A DNA stretch of 64,000 nucleotides from CAVPDA01 sp963702495 (GTDB lineage Bacteria; Pseudomonadota; Gammaproteobacteria; Burkholderiales; Rhodocyclaceae): assembly GCA_963702495.1 (NCBI GenBank), contig CAVPDA010000013.1, positions 20,475-84,474 of the forward strand, read 5' to 3'. The number at the start of each line of letters is the position of its first letter. The stretch's first letter is position 1. Shown in pieces: positions 1-9,972 of the stretch. The position numbers and the translations under genes are program-made. The notes below the pieces were generated by a model that was not told the origin of the DNA, made no database searches, and was given only the letters and a program-made list of their open reading frames with translations.

Positions 1-2
1 CG

Positions 3-218
3 GTCGTGCTCCAGCAGTACGGGGAGAACATTCTTGCATTCGACGCAGATGCCGCCCAGGTTTGGGGGCGACTGAGAGTCCCGAATCCCGAGCACGAGCT
101 CGACAAGCAGATCGGGGCTACCGCGCTGGTGAACGACCTCACGCTCGTAACGCGCAACACGGCCGACTTCGACGGCACGGGTGCGAAACTCATGAATCCT
201 TTCGTGCCCGCGCGATAG
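3..218 (+). CDS. VapC-like PIN-domain toxin, C-terminal part (cut by window edge)
   Basis: This is the last ~71 codons of a PIN-domain ribonuclease of the VapC/FitB type, the toxin of a type II toxin-antitoxin pair. The visible part has the usual C-terminal signature: an Asp in a helix (ELDKQIGATA), then LTLVTRNTADF, in which the Asn/Asp after TRN belongs to the acidic active-site cluster. It ends with the family-typical NPF. The reading frame is open to the left edge, so the true start and the antitoxin lie outside the window. The GTG at position 6 is not a start. The next gene is a decayed TOTE helicase in the same orientation. Confidence 0.75.
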   Translation, partial: VVLQQYGENILAFDADAAQVWGRLRVPNPEHELDKQIGATALVNDLTLVTRNTADFDGTGAKLMNPFVPAR

Positions 219-243
219 TCCGGCGATTACCAGGCTGCCCCGC

Positions 244-1753
244 TTGAAGTCAATCCCGTCACCTCGCCGTTTCACTGCTGCGGCAGCATCCACGCCGAAT
301 CGCGCTCGACGGGAATTGGCCGAACCGGATCACCGGTCCCAACCCGATGCGGAAAACGCGCGCCTCATTGCACTCCTGGAAGCAAACGGTATCGAGTGGC
401 GCCTGCCGCTCGAGTCGATAACGTACGCATCGAAGCCCGAGACATCGCGGCTTTCCACGGACGAGAAGGTGGCACTCTTTCGCCGGCTCTTTCGCGGACG
501 TATGGATGTTTATCCGTTCCGTTGGGAGAGCAAGACAACCGGCAAGTCAGGTTATGCACCGGCCTGCGCCAACGAATGGCGAACCGGAGTCTGCGAAAAG
601 CCTCGCATCAAGTGCGGGGACTGCGGTAATCGCCGGCTGATTCCGCTGTCGGACGCGGTTATCTACGGTCACTTGGTCGGAGAGCACACGGTCGGCGTCT
701 ATCCGCTGCTGGAGGACGACAGCTGCTATTTCCTCGCCATCGATTTCGACGAAGCCGAATGGAGAGAGGATGCCCGCGCCTTCGCGCAGTCGTGCAGCGA
801 TCTCGGCGTCGCGGTTGCGCTGGAGATCTCCCGTTCCGGAAACGGGGCGCACGCCTGGGTGTTCTTCGCTGGCCGGGTGTCAGCCCGTGACGCCCGCCGT
901 CTGGGCACCGCCGTCATCAGCCACACCTGCGCGCGCACCCGGCAGTTGAAGCTCACGTCCTACGATCGCCTGTTTCCAAATCAGGACACGACGCCCAAGG
1001 GCGGCTTCGGCAATCTGATCGCCTTGCCGCTGCAGAAGAAGCCACGGGAAGACGGTCACGGCCGCAGCAATGATCGCCAAGCGTGGTGTCAACACACTGG
1101 TGCTGGTGCATCGCACCGAGCTGCTCAAGCAGTGGCACGAACGTCTGCAGGCATTTCTCGGCATCGGCAAGGGCGTGCTCGGTGCCATCGGCGGCGGCAA
1201 GGCCATAGCCACCGGCAAGATCGACATCGCCGTGATGCAGTCGCTGTCACGGCACGGTGAGGTGGATCTCTTGGTCGAGAACTACGGTCACGTGATCGTG
1301 GACGAATGCCATCACGTCGGCGCGGTGTCGTTCGACGCGATTCTGAGGCGGGCCAAGGCGAAGTACGTGCTCGGCCTGACCGCCACACCGTTCCGTCGCG
1401 ATGGCCAGCAGCCGATCATCTTCATGCAGTGCGGGCCGATTCGCTACACGGCACCGCGACCTGCCGGCGCCCCGCACGAACTGTTGGTGATCCCATACCT
1501 GCTTGACGTGAGCATCAGTCTTGCGGGCGACGTACGGATTCAGGAAGTGTTTCGGTACCTGGCGAACGATCAGGCACGAACGCGGGCCATAGCCGCCGAA
1601 GTTCAGAGCGCCTACGACCAAGGGCGCAAGGTGCTGCTGCTGACCGAGCGAACGGAGCATCTTAGCGCCATTCGAGCGGCATTGGATGGCAGGGTGCCGC
1701 CACCCTTTGTCTTGCACGGGCGAATGACCAACAAGTACGGACGGCAAGTTTGA
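244..1753 (+). pseudogene. Decayed TOTE-type primase-helicase (AEP domain plus SF2 helicase)
   Basis: The first frame (244-~1050) encodes an archaeo-eukaryotic primase domain of the TOTE conflict-system type. It has the Cys cluster CANEWRTGVC...CGDC and the primase acidic pair in FLAIDFDEAEW, and it runs to GFGNLIALPLQ. The sequence then jumps at the short string ccacggg into another frame. That frame begins inside a Walker A (GKTVTAAAMIAKRG) and continues with DECHHVG and LGLTATPF of an SF2 helicase. The junction therefore removes the segment between the primase and the P-loop and also shifts frame. The helicase stops at HGRMTNKYGRQV, so its second RecA lobe is missing as well. Family assignment is from memory of TOTE AEP proteins. 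Both breaks are visible directly. The TTG at 244 is a nominal start. Confidence 0.75.
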
Positions 1754-1823
1754 CGACGAGATGCGCGGCAGGTCAGGAGGCGGTGTTCCCGATCGATCGA
1801 GCAGCGCTGGCTAAGGTTCAACC

Positions 1824-4310
1824 ATGAAACAGAAGTCTCCTTCCGCCCGCTCCGTCAAGGAGCCCAAGCTCTCTCGCACCCATCCCCCGGCCGGCCTGCC
1901 TGCTGCCGACTGGCAGCGCGCATTGCGCCGCCAGTTCGGGCGGGAGCAGGCGTTCGTGCTGGAGAACCGAGGCGACGAACCGTTCTTCTCGGAGTATCGC
2001 GTCGCCAACCCGGAAGCGAAAACCAGCTACCGCGTGGCGATTCGCGGTTTGCGGCCTGGTGACAATTTCTGCTCCTGCCCGGACTACACCACCAACGAGC
2101 TGGGCACCTGCAAGCACATCGAATTCGTTCTAGCGCGGCTGGGGAAGAGGCGCGGCGCGCGGGCTGCCTTCGCGCGCGGCTGGCAGCCCGCGTTCTCCGA
2201 GATCTACCTGCGCAACGACGCGGCGCGGACGGTGCATTTTCGCGCCGGAACCGAATGCCCGCCGGCGGTGCTCAAGGCGGCCGGGCTGATCTTTGATGCA
2301 GCGCAGGGCCTGCGGCTGCCGGAGGAGCGCTTCGGCCAACTGGAGCGCTTTCTGGCGGCGGTAGCCAAGAGCGGGCATGAACTGCGCGCCTATGACGATG
2401 CCCTGGATTTCGTCGCCGGCCGGCGCGATGCGGCACGGCGGGCGGAAGTCCTGGATCGCCTTTTCCCGCGCGGTGCGGCCGACAAGAAGCTCGCACAGGT
2501 TCTCAAGGCGCCGCTCTATCCCTACCAGGCCGAGGGCGCACTGTTCGCGGTGCGCGCCGGCCGCGTCCTGATCGGCGACGAGATGGGCCTGGGCAAGACC
2601 ATCCAGGCCATCGCCGCGACGGAAATCCTGGCGCGGCACTTCGGCGTTTCGCGCGTGCTAGTGGTGTGCCCGACCTCGCTCAAGTACCAGTGGCAAAGCG
2701 AGATCGGCCGCTTCTCCACCCGTGCGGCACGGGTGATGGCCGGAGGCCGGGCGCAGCGGCTGAAGGATTTCGCCGCCGACGATTTCTGCAAGATCACCAA
2801 CTACGAGAAGCTGAAGCCGGATCTCGACCTGATCGCCACCTGGGCGCCGGAGCTGGTGATCGTCGACGAGGCGCAGCGCATCAAGAACTGGAACACCATC
2901 GCCGCGCGGGCACTGAAGCGCATCGACAGTCCTTATGCCTTGGTGCTCACCGGCACCCCGCTGGAGAATAAACTGGAAGAGCTGATCTCCATCGTGCAGT
3001 TCGTCGATCAGCATCGGCTGGGGCCGACCTGGAAGCTGCTGCACGAGCACCAGGTACGGGATGAGTTCGGCCGCGTCACCGGCTACGCCGGGCTGGACAA
3101 GATCGGCGAGACGCTGGCGCCGGTCATGATCCGCCGGCGCAAGTCCGAGGTGCTGATGCAGTTGCCCAGCCGTACCGACCAGAACCTGCTGGTGCCGATG
3201 ACCGAGATGCAGATGCTTTACCACGAAGAGAACGCCAACATCGTGGCGCAGATCGTGCAGCGCTGGCGCAGGACGAAGTTCCTCTCGGACAAGGACCAGC
3301 GGCGGCTCACGTGCGCTCTCCAGAACATGCGCATGTCCTGCAACAGCACCTACCTGCTCGATCAGGAGACCGACCACGGCGTCAAGGCCGACGAGCTGGC
3401 GGCGCTGCTCGACGGCCTCTTCGTCCAGCCGGAGGCGAAGGCGGTGGTGTTCAGCCAGTGGACGCGTACCCACGACATCGTCATCCGCCGGCTGGAGGCG
3501 CGCGGCATCGGCTATGTCAGCTTCCACGGCGGTGTGGCTTCGGACAAGCGCCCGGCGCTGGTGGAGCGTTTCCGCGACGATGCCGGCTGCCGCGTGTTCC
3601 TATCCACCGACGCGGGCGCCACGGGCCTCAACCTGCAGCATGCGTCGACACTGGTGAACATGGACCTGCCGTGGAACCCGGCGCTACTGGAGCAGCGCAT
3701 CGGACGCATTCACCGCATGGGTCAGAGGCGACCGGTGCAGATCGTAAACTTCATCGCCAAGGGCACCATCGAGGAGGGCATGCTCTCGGTGCTCGCCTTC
3801 AAGCGCTCGTTGTCGGCAGGCGTTCTCGACGGCGGCGCCGGCGATATCTCGCTCGGGGGCTCGCGGCTCTCCCGCTTCATGAGGGAGGTGGAGAACGTCA
3901 CTGGCCGCATGGGGGAGGGCGAGGCCATGGCCCCGGCGGAAGAGGCGGCGAGCGTCGCAGCCGCACCGGTCGAATCGCCGGTCGAGGTGGCCGCTACCGA
4001 CGAGTCACCCGGGGCTGGCGACACCGCATCGGCAACCGACGCTCCCGCGTCCGAAGCTGCCGAGCCAGCGCCGCGGGAAGCGGGCGCCGATCCTTGGACT
4101 GTGCTGTTACAGGCCGGTGCACAGTTGGTCTTCGCGTTGAGCGCGGCCGGCGATACAGCGGCCGCGCCGCATCCGTGGATCGAGCGCGACCCAGCGACCG
4201 GCGCGCGTAGCCTCAAGCTGCCGCTGCCACCGCCCCAGACTGCGCGACGACTGGCCGATGCCCTGTCCGCGATCGCGGATTCGTTGCGCGCAAAGGCAGT
4301 GGGCGAGTGA
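1824..4310 (+). CDS. SNF2-family ATPase with N-terminal SWIM zinc finger
   Basis: This is an 828-residue SF2/SNF2 DNA translocase. A SWIM-type zinc finger (CSCPDY...GTCKH) lies near residues 75-105. The ATPase core follows, with Walker A DEMGLGKT at about residue 252, Walker B VDEAQ at about 347, motif III LTGTPLENKLEEL, and a C-terminal lobe with FSQW, GATGLNLQ and QRIGRIHRMGQ. The last ~130 residues are Ala/Pro/Glu-rich and end in a short helical segment with no recognised domain. It starts at an ATG 70 bp after the decayed TOTE helicase and may have worked with it. Proteins of this build remodel protein-DNA complexes; the substrate here is unknown. All ATPase motifs are intact, so it is probably functional. 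Confidence 0.85.
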   Translation: MKQKSPSARSVKEPKLSRTHPPAGLPAADWQRALRRQFGREQAFVLENRGDEPFFSEYRVANPEAKTSYRVAIRGLRPGDNFCSCPDYTTNELGTCKHIEFVLARLGKRRGARAAFARGWQPAFSEIYLRNDAARTVHFRAGTECPPAVLKAAGLIFDAAQGLRLPEERFGQLERFLAAVAKSGHELRAYDDALDFVAGRRDAARRAEVLDRLFPRGAADKKLAQVLKAPLYPYQAEGALFAVRAGRVLIGDEMGLGKTIQAIAATEILARHFGVSRVLVVCPTSLKYQWQSEIGRFSTRAARVMAGGRAQRLKDFAADDFCKITNYEKLKPDLDLIATWAPELVIVDEAQRIKNWNTIAARALKRIDSPYALVLTGTPLENKLEELISIVQFVDQHRLGPTWKLLHEHQVRDEFGRVTGYAGLDKIGETLAPVMIRRRKSEVLMQLPSRTDQNLLVPMTEMQMLYHEENANIVAQIVQRWRRTKFLSDKDQRRLTCALQNMRMSCNSTYLLDQETDHGVKADELAALLDGLFVQPEAKAVVFSQWTRTHDIVIRRLEARGIGYVSFHGGVASDKRPALVERFRDDAGCRVFLSTDAGATGLNLQHASTLVNMDLPWNPALLEQRIGRIHRMGQRRPVQIVNFIAKGTIEEGMLSVLAFKRSLSAGVLDGGAGDISLGGSRLSRFMREVENVTGRMGEGEAMAPAEEAASVAAAPVESPVEVAATDESPGAGDTASATDAPASEAAEPAPREAGADPWTVLLQAGAQLVFALSAAGDTAAAPHPWIERDPATGARSLKLPLPPPQTARRLADALSAIADSLRAKAVGE

Positions 4311-4500
4311 CCGACCGTTGGTGCGCCGAAGTTGGGCGCTGTGGGGTGGCACCCCGTTGCCGGCACGACGCATCCGTGCCCGGGTGAAGGATCCGGCCAT
4401 GGGAGTGCTGGTGATCTCGCCGCAGCCTCATCGCTTGCGCGCTGATTTCAGTCTGATGCCCAAGGGCAACGTCAACGGCAATCACATCTCTCGCGCTGCC

Positions 4501-4520
4501 CGAGCAGGTCAACCTGCTCG
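4501..4520. terminator. Perfect 8-bp hairpin, four-base loop
   Basis: CGAGCAGG-TCAA-CCTGCTCG forms an 8-bp stem with a TCAA loop. No T-run follows, so intrinsic termination is only suggested. Confidence 0.4.
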
Positions 4521-4531
4521 ACCAAACTAAG

Positions 4532-4554
4532 CTGGCGACCCTCGGGGTCGCCAG
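4532..4554. terminator. Perfect 9-bp hairpin
   Basis: CTGGCGACC-CTCGG-GGTCGCCAG forms a 9-bp GC-rich stem only 11 bases after the previous hairpin. It lacks a T-tract. The pair may insulate higBA from upstream transcription, or bind a regulator. Confidence 0.4.
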
Positions 4555-4690
4555 CGACGCGTCAATCCAGCGATCTGAGCATGGCCAACTGAAAGGGAAA
4601 CCATCCGTTTGCGATGGGCGAAGGCGCGGCTGCAAGGGCGCGGTGCGAACCTCCACGGCTGGGCTGAGCACCGGAACTCGCTAGCCTCGA

Positions 4691-4719
4691 TTGACGGTAA
4701 TCAGGCACCCCGTTACTAT
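4691..4719 (+). promoter_or_regulatory. Sigma-70-type promoter of higBA
   Basis: TTGACG (4691-4696), a 17-base spacer, then TACTAT (4714-4719) closely match the -35/-10 consensus at ideal spacing. A start site about 7 bases past the -10 falls at ~4726, directly before the GTG of higB at 4727, so the toxin message would be leaderless or nearly so. Confidence 0.65.
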
Positions 4720-4726
4720 TTTGCCG

Positions 4727-5008
4727 GTGGCGATCAGGACGTCCAAGTGTGCCGGCACGGAAGCCCTGTTCGGGCTGCGCCGCGTGGCGCGCTTCGCCAA
4801 CATCGAGCGCCCGGCGCTGCGCAAGTTGAAGCAGATCGACCTGGCACGACGCATCGAGGATCTGCGCACACCGCCGGCGAACCGCCTGGAGCAGTTCAAA
4901 GGCGATCGCGCCGGACAGTGCGGCATCCGCGTGAACGACCAGTTCCGCATCTGCTTTCGCTGGACGGAGGTCGATGCCGAAGACGTCGAGATCGTCGACT
5001 ATCACTGA
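4727..5008 (+). CDS. higB: HigB-type toxin (RelE/ParE fold)
   Basis: This is a 93-residue mRNA interferase of the HigB family, which cuts mRNA at the ribosome. The family features are an N-terminal FKCAGTEALF-like segment (here SKCAGTEALF), RRIEDLRTPPANRLEQFKGD, then GIRVNDQFRICFRW and the terminal VEIVDYH. The GTG at 4727 is chosen because the protein then begins MAIRTSKCAGTEAL like its relatives; a TTG at 4691 would place the promoter inside the gene. higA follows after 32 bases. In this toxin-first order the antitoxin usually represses the shared promoter. No obvious lesion is present. Confidence 0.9.
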   Translation: MAIRTSKCAGTEALFGLRRVARFANIERPALRKLKQIDLARRIEDLRTPPANRLEQFKGDRAGQCGIRVNDQFRICFRWTEVDAEDVEIVDYH

Positions 5009-5040
5009 CGGAGATCGACATAAGCAGGAAACTCAAACCC

Positions 5041-5328
5041 GTGTCGCCCGGCGAGATGCTGGCGGAGGAATTCCTCAAGCCGCTGGGCATGAGCAACTAT
5101 CGGTTGTCGAAGGAGATCGGCGTGCCCGCGCAGCGCATCGGCGAGATCCTCGCCGGCAAGCGCGCCATCACGGCAGATACCGATCTGCGGCTGTGCCGGT
5201 TCTTCGGGTTGTCGGATGGCTGGTGGCTGCGGCTACAGGCCGACCACGACACCGAGGTTGCGACGGCGACGCTGGCGAAGATCAAGCCGCAGAGGGAAAC
5301 GGCGGAGCACACGGCGGATGCTCCCTGA
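5041..5328 (+). CDS. higA: HigA-type antitoxin (XRE family)
   Basis: This is a 95-residue helix-turn-helix antitoxin that binds HigB and represses the operon. The HTH reads SNYRLSKEIGVPAQRIGEIL, followed by the family signature GKRAITADTDLRLCRFFG and WWLRLQADHD. The start is taken at GTG 5041, where AGGAA lies 10 bases upstream. The frame is open further upstream, but only CTG, ATA or ATC codons are available there. It lies directly downstream of higB. Confidence 0.9.
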   Translation: MSPGEMLAEEFLKPLGMSNYRLSKEIGVPAQRIGEILAGKRAITADTDLRLCRFFGLSDGWWLRLQADHDTEVATATLAKIKPQRETAEHTADAP

Positions 5329-5674
5329 GCCGCGAGGCGAAGGCGGAATGACAAACGCATCGACGACGGCGTGCCGCTTGAGTACGTTGGCTCGCAATGG
5401 CTCGACGCGCATGCGCCACGAACCTCGCGAGGGACGCAACGTGTCTCGATATCGCAGAATTGGATCGTGCGAGACAATGGAGTCACAGGAGTAAACTTCG
5501 CGCAAGCGGGTCCATAAACCCGGCACTGGCAAAGGCGCCGTTTCCTGACGGTAGAAATGACGGCAAACGCGAAACGCGCGCCGAACGTCTCGCTATGGAA
5601 CAGCGGCTTGCACGTGCCGTTGATGATTGAGTGGGCGTAGGTCCTGCGCGCTGAGGGATCAAGGCGACACCACC
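5329..5674. other. Gene-poor stretch after higA
   Basis: Short open frames exist on both strands, including one of about 54 codons ending near 5515, but none resembles a known family or has a clear ribosome-binding site. Nothing firm is seen here. Confidence 0.4.
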
Positions 5675-5860
5675 ATGAGCAATCCGATTTCTGCCGCTGT
5701 CCTGCGATTCGCCTCGCGGCTGCGTTTTCCCCAGTTGTTCGCACTGGTGGCGGCCCTGTTCGTCATCGATCTCCTCGTACCCGACGTCATCCCGTTCGCG
5801 GACGAGATCATTCTGGGCCTGCTGACCCTCTTGCTCGGAAGTCTGAGGAAGCGCGACTGA
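5675..5860 (+). CDS. Small membrane protein, DUF6116 family
   Basis: This is a 61-residue protein with one strongly hydrophobic stretch, FALVAALFVIDLLVPDVIPF, followed by an acidic DEI and a second hydrophobic helix ILGLLTLLLGSL ending in basic residues. The pattern of an SRLR motif before the membrane segment, then LVPDxIPFADE, is that of DUF6116, a small uncharacterised proteobacterial inner-membrane family. The ATG at 5675 gives the family-typical MSNP N-terminus. It stands alone. Confidence 0.7.
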   Translation: MSNPISAAVLRFASRLRFPQLFALVAALFVIDLLVPDVIPFADEIILGLLTLLLGSLRKRD

Positions 5861-6150
5861 TCACCCGGCTGGCGGTCGCGATACGTGGGGGAGGCGGTCG
5901 GAACGGGAATGGCGGTTTGCGCCGATGCCGTGTGACGGTCACGACACCCCCGCCCGACCTAAGGCGCGTGAACGGCGAGCCGGGAAAAAACTGTAGTGCT
6001 CCGCGCCCTGGGGGCGCTTGCGCAAGCCATGCGGCCTATCGACAAGGCGCGTGATGCCGGGAGCGCGAACTCTGGTTCGGCGATTTCGGATGGCTGTCTT
6101 CGATCGATTGCTCGGTGCGTCATGACCGACGATGCGTCGTCCATTCGGGT

Positions 6151-9100
6151 TTACGCGCCCAAGGTGAAGTAGAAAGTGGCGCCTTGGTCGGGAGCCGCTT
6201 CGGCCCAGACTCGGCCGCCGTGGCGCTCTATGAGTCGCTTGACGATTGCCAGGCCGACTCCGGTTCCGGGATAGTCGTTTTCGCTGTGCATGCGCTGGAA
6301 TATGCCGAACAGCTTGCCGGCGTACCGCATGTCCATGCCGGCACCATTGTCCTTGACGAAGAACACGCCCGGTGCGCCCGGGCTGCCGTTGCCGATTTCG
6401 ATCGACGCTCTGGTCCGACGGCTGGAGAATTTCAGGGCATTGCCGATCAGATTGGTGAAGATCTGCCGCAGCATCGTCTCGTCACCGCTCACCCTAGGCA
6501 GATGGTGCACCGAAATGTCGGCAGCCGGGTAGGCCTCGCCCAGTTCATCCACTATCGCCAGCACCAGCGCAGACAAATCCACTTCGGTACGTTGCAGGAG
6601 CAGACGTCCGGCACGCGAGTAGGCCAGGATGTCCTCGATCAGTTGTCCCATGCGGATGCTGTTGTGGGCGATCCGATCCAGCATATTGCGGCCGTCCGAG
6701 GTCAGCCGCTCCTTCTCGGTTTCCAGCAGAATCTGGGAGAAGCCATTGATTGCGCGCAGCGGCGCTCGCAGATCATGGGACACGGAGTAGGAGAACGACT
6801 CCAGATCGGCATTGGCATGGGCCAGCTCCTGCGTGCGCTCCGCCACGCGCCGCTCCAACTGGTCGTTCAGCTGGCGGATCTCTTCTGCCGCCTGTTTGAG
6901 CGGCGTGATATCCTGCACTGTGCCGATCGACCGCAGCGCAACGCCGTCGGCATCGTAAGTCGTCCGGCCACCCACTTGTGCGAACTTGACCCTGCTGTCG
7001 GCGGTGCGGACACGGAATACCGTGTCGAAGGCGGTGCGACTGGCTAGCGAATCGGCATACGCCTTCTCCACTGCGGCACGATCCTCGGGGTGTGCGGTTT
7101 CAAAGAAGGCCTCGGCGGTCGCCGCAAAGGTACGCGGGTCGATCTCGAAAATCCTGTACACCTCGTCGGACCATGAAACATGGTTCGCCTTGATGTCATA
7201 CTCCCAGTTGCCGATATGGGCGAGGCGCTGGGCTTCATTCAGACGCGCTTCGCTCGCCAGCAATCTTTCTTCCGAGCGGCGCAGTTCCGTGATGTCCATC
7301 GCCGCCATGACGCAGCCCTTGATGCGCCCGTCGGAGTCGAACATCGGCACGTAGGCGCCCTGCACATAGACGTGACCGCCGCGGTCGAGCTCGGCATCGT
7401 CGTTGAAGCTGACGGCTGCGCCTTGCATGCATTCCTGAGCCAGCGGCCGGTGCATTTTGACAAGTTGGGGCGGAACCACGGCGCTGTAGTGAGTACCCTC
7501 GATCTCGTCCGGAGACTTGTGAAAGGTTTCGCTGTAGCGCCGATTGGCGACGATGTAACGGCCCTCCCGGTCGAGATAGGCGATCCACAGCGGCACCGCG
7601 TCGATGATGGTGCGCAGCAGGGTCCGGTTTTCACGCAGCGCATTTTCAACCTGACGGCGAGCGGTAATGTCCTCCTTGACGGCGATGAAGCGACTGATCT
7701 TGCCTGCGTCGTCGTGAATGGGCGAGATCAGCGCGTTTTCCCAATACAGCTCGCCGTTTTTCTTCCGGTTCTGGAATTCGCCGCGCCAGATGCCACCGGA
7801 GGTGATCGTGTCCCACAGTTCGCGATACTCCTCGGGCGAGGTGTGGCCGGATTTCAGGATGCGTGCGCTCCTGCCGGCCACCTCGTCAAAAGTGTAGCCG
7901 GTGAGCTCCGTGAACTTCGGGTTTACATATTGGATGTCGCCCTGGGGGTCGGCGATGACGATGGAGGCGGGACTCTGCTCCACGGCCGCCGACAGTAGTC
8001 GCACCTGTTCCTCTGCCAGCTTACGTTCCGTGATATCGCTGGCGATGCCGCCCAGGCGCAGGGCGTTGCCGTACTCGTCGCGGATGATGCTGGCACGGTC
8101 GTAGAGCCAGCGCACCGAGCCGTCCGGGCGCACGATGCGGTATTCGCTTTGGGCATGGCCGGTGGCGAGGAGTTGCGCGGAGGCGGCGTGCACGCGATCG
8201 ATATCGTCCGGATGCACTGCCGCCACCCAGTGCTGCGGGCCGGCCAACAATTCGGCGGCCGGTCAACCGTATACCCGCTCGGCAGACGGGCTGACGTAGA
8301 GCAGTTGCGAGGTGTCGAGACCGGCGGACCAGACCACGTCGTCCAGGCTGCCCAGGAGATGGCGAAAACGCTCCTCGCTCTCGCGCAGATCGCTTTCCAC
8401 CTGGCGGTGCTGGGCGGTGCGTTCGAAGTTGTCGATGGCGAACGAGATGTCGAGAGCGGTTTCATCGAGCAGCCCGATCATCTCGTCGTCAAAAAAACCC
8501 GGTTCGGATGCGTACAGGTTCAGCGCACCGACGACCTTGTTGGACCGCAGCAGAGGAAACGAGGCGGATGCGGCGATCCCGGCTTCGCGCGCCGCCTCCC
8601 GCCACGGCAGCGTGCCCGGATCCTGGCCGAAATCGTTGCAGATATAGCGCTCACCACGGCTTATCGTGGTCCCGGTCGGTCCGCGCCCCTGCGGCAGCGC
8701 GGAGTCGATTCGGATATCGAGGCCCTCGACATAGCGAATGCCGGGGCCGTATGCTGAGACCGATTCCACCCGCGTACCGTCGCCGGAGAGCAGACCGATC
8801 CACGCCAGCTGCATGCCCCCATGCTCGACGAGGGCGCGGCAGATCGTCCGGAACAAGGCATCGGGGTCGGACTCCCGCACTATCGCCTGGTTGGTGTCGC
8901 TCAGCGCCGCGTACAGGGCCGAGAGCCGCCGGATACGCTGTTCGGCGCATTTCTGCTCTGTGATATCGGTGTGGGTTCCGATCATGCGCAGCGGATTGCC
9001 CTGTGCATCGCGCTCCACCACGCTGCCCACCGAGAGTATCCACTTCCAGCCGTCCGAGAGTGTCCGCTGGCGGAAAGTCACCCGATATTCCGGGATCTCG

Positions 9101-9972
9101 CCCGCGACGTAGCTGCGATAGGCCGCTGCGACCCGCTCGCGATCGTCCGGATGCAGGCGTTCGATCCATTTGGCATTAGTCTCGCGGAATTCGAGCGGGT
9201 CGTAGCCGAGCATGTTGGCATACTCGGGGCTGGTAATGGCTTCGCCTGACTGGACGTTGAGGTCGTACAGTCCCTGATTTGCCGCGACCAACGCCAGCCG
9301 CAGCCTTTCCGCGCTTTCCGCCTGCGCACGCTGGGCCTGCCGCTGGGCGGTGACGTCCTGCGCCAGCACCATCTCGGCGCGACGTCCGTCGAAGCGCAGG
9401 GTATGGGAGATGACGTCTGCCTCGATCAGTTCCCCGTTCTTCTTGCGGTGGCGCCAGATACCAGCCGTGTCGATTCCCTCGGTGACGGCGGCGACATTGG
9501 CGAGCAGCCGGGGAATGTCCGCCGGGGGCCGGATTTCCCTGATGGTCAGCGACAGGAATTCATCCCGCGAGTAGCCGTAATGGGCGACCGCGGCATCGTT
9601 GACGGCGAGGAATCGCAGGGTTTCCAGGTTGTAGACCCACATCGGATGGGGATTCGCCAGGAACAGCTCGCGATACTTGGCCTCGTTTGCCCGCGCAACC
9701 GCCTCGGATGTGCCGAGGCGAAACAGGACGCGGCGCACCAGCAGGTACAGCAGCAGCGCCGTGATGGCGATGAAAAACCAGCCCTTGAAGGTCTGAGCCG
9801 TGCTCAGCCGACGCGGATCATCGAAAAATGCCTCGACCGCGGAGTCGGAAAGCAGAATCCACAAAGCGGCGACCACGCCGTAGATGAGAGCGACGATCGC
9901 GGCCTGGGTGGCGGCAACAGAACGGGATTTCTGGGTCAGAACGTCGAGCACGGGAGCGCCGCAAATCGTCAT
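6151..9972 (-). pseudogene. Multi-PAS/GAF sensor histidine kinase, split by an in-frame TGA
   Basis: As one frame this encodes 1273 residues. Two membrane helices (~19-45 and ~64-84) come first, followed by two PAS domains, a GAF domain (~358-510), four more PAS domains, a HisKA with the phospho-acceptor His in SVSHDLRAPLRAING, and an HATPase with NLIGNALKF, DNGAGMD and GTGVGLAIVKRL. Codon 570 (8265-8263) is TGA where relatives have Arg in VYGRPAAELL. The frame resumes perfectly on both sides, so this is one C-to-T change (CGA to TGA) or a base-call error. If real, it yields a membrane input half and a separate kinase half, which might restart at a TTG at 8250. No response-regulator gene is adjacent. 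The signal sensed is unknown. Confidence 0.85.

Larger units (their letters stand above)
4311..4690. other. Gene-free stretch with two strong hairpins
   Basis: No convincing gene lies between the SNF2 helicase and higB. The right half carries two back-to-back perfect hairpins (annotated separately) that could stop transcription from the helicase before the higBA promoter. A frame in 4258-4530 is open but matches nothing I recognise and mostly overlaps the helicase end. Confidence 0.5.

Noticed and set aside
6..218. GTG at position 6 as a gene start
   Set aside because: The frame is open to the edge and the protein is only the C-terminal third of a PIN toxin.
4258..4530. Possible 90-codon gene after the SNF2 helicase
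   Set aside because: It starts inside the helicase gene, crosses the first hairpin and has no recognisable family or ribosome-binding site.
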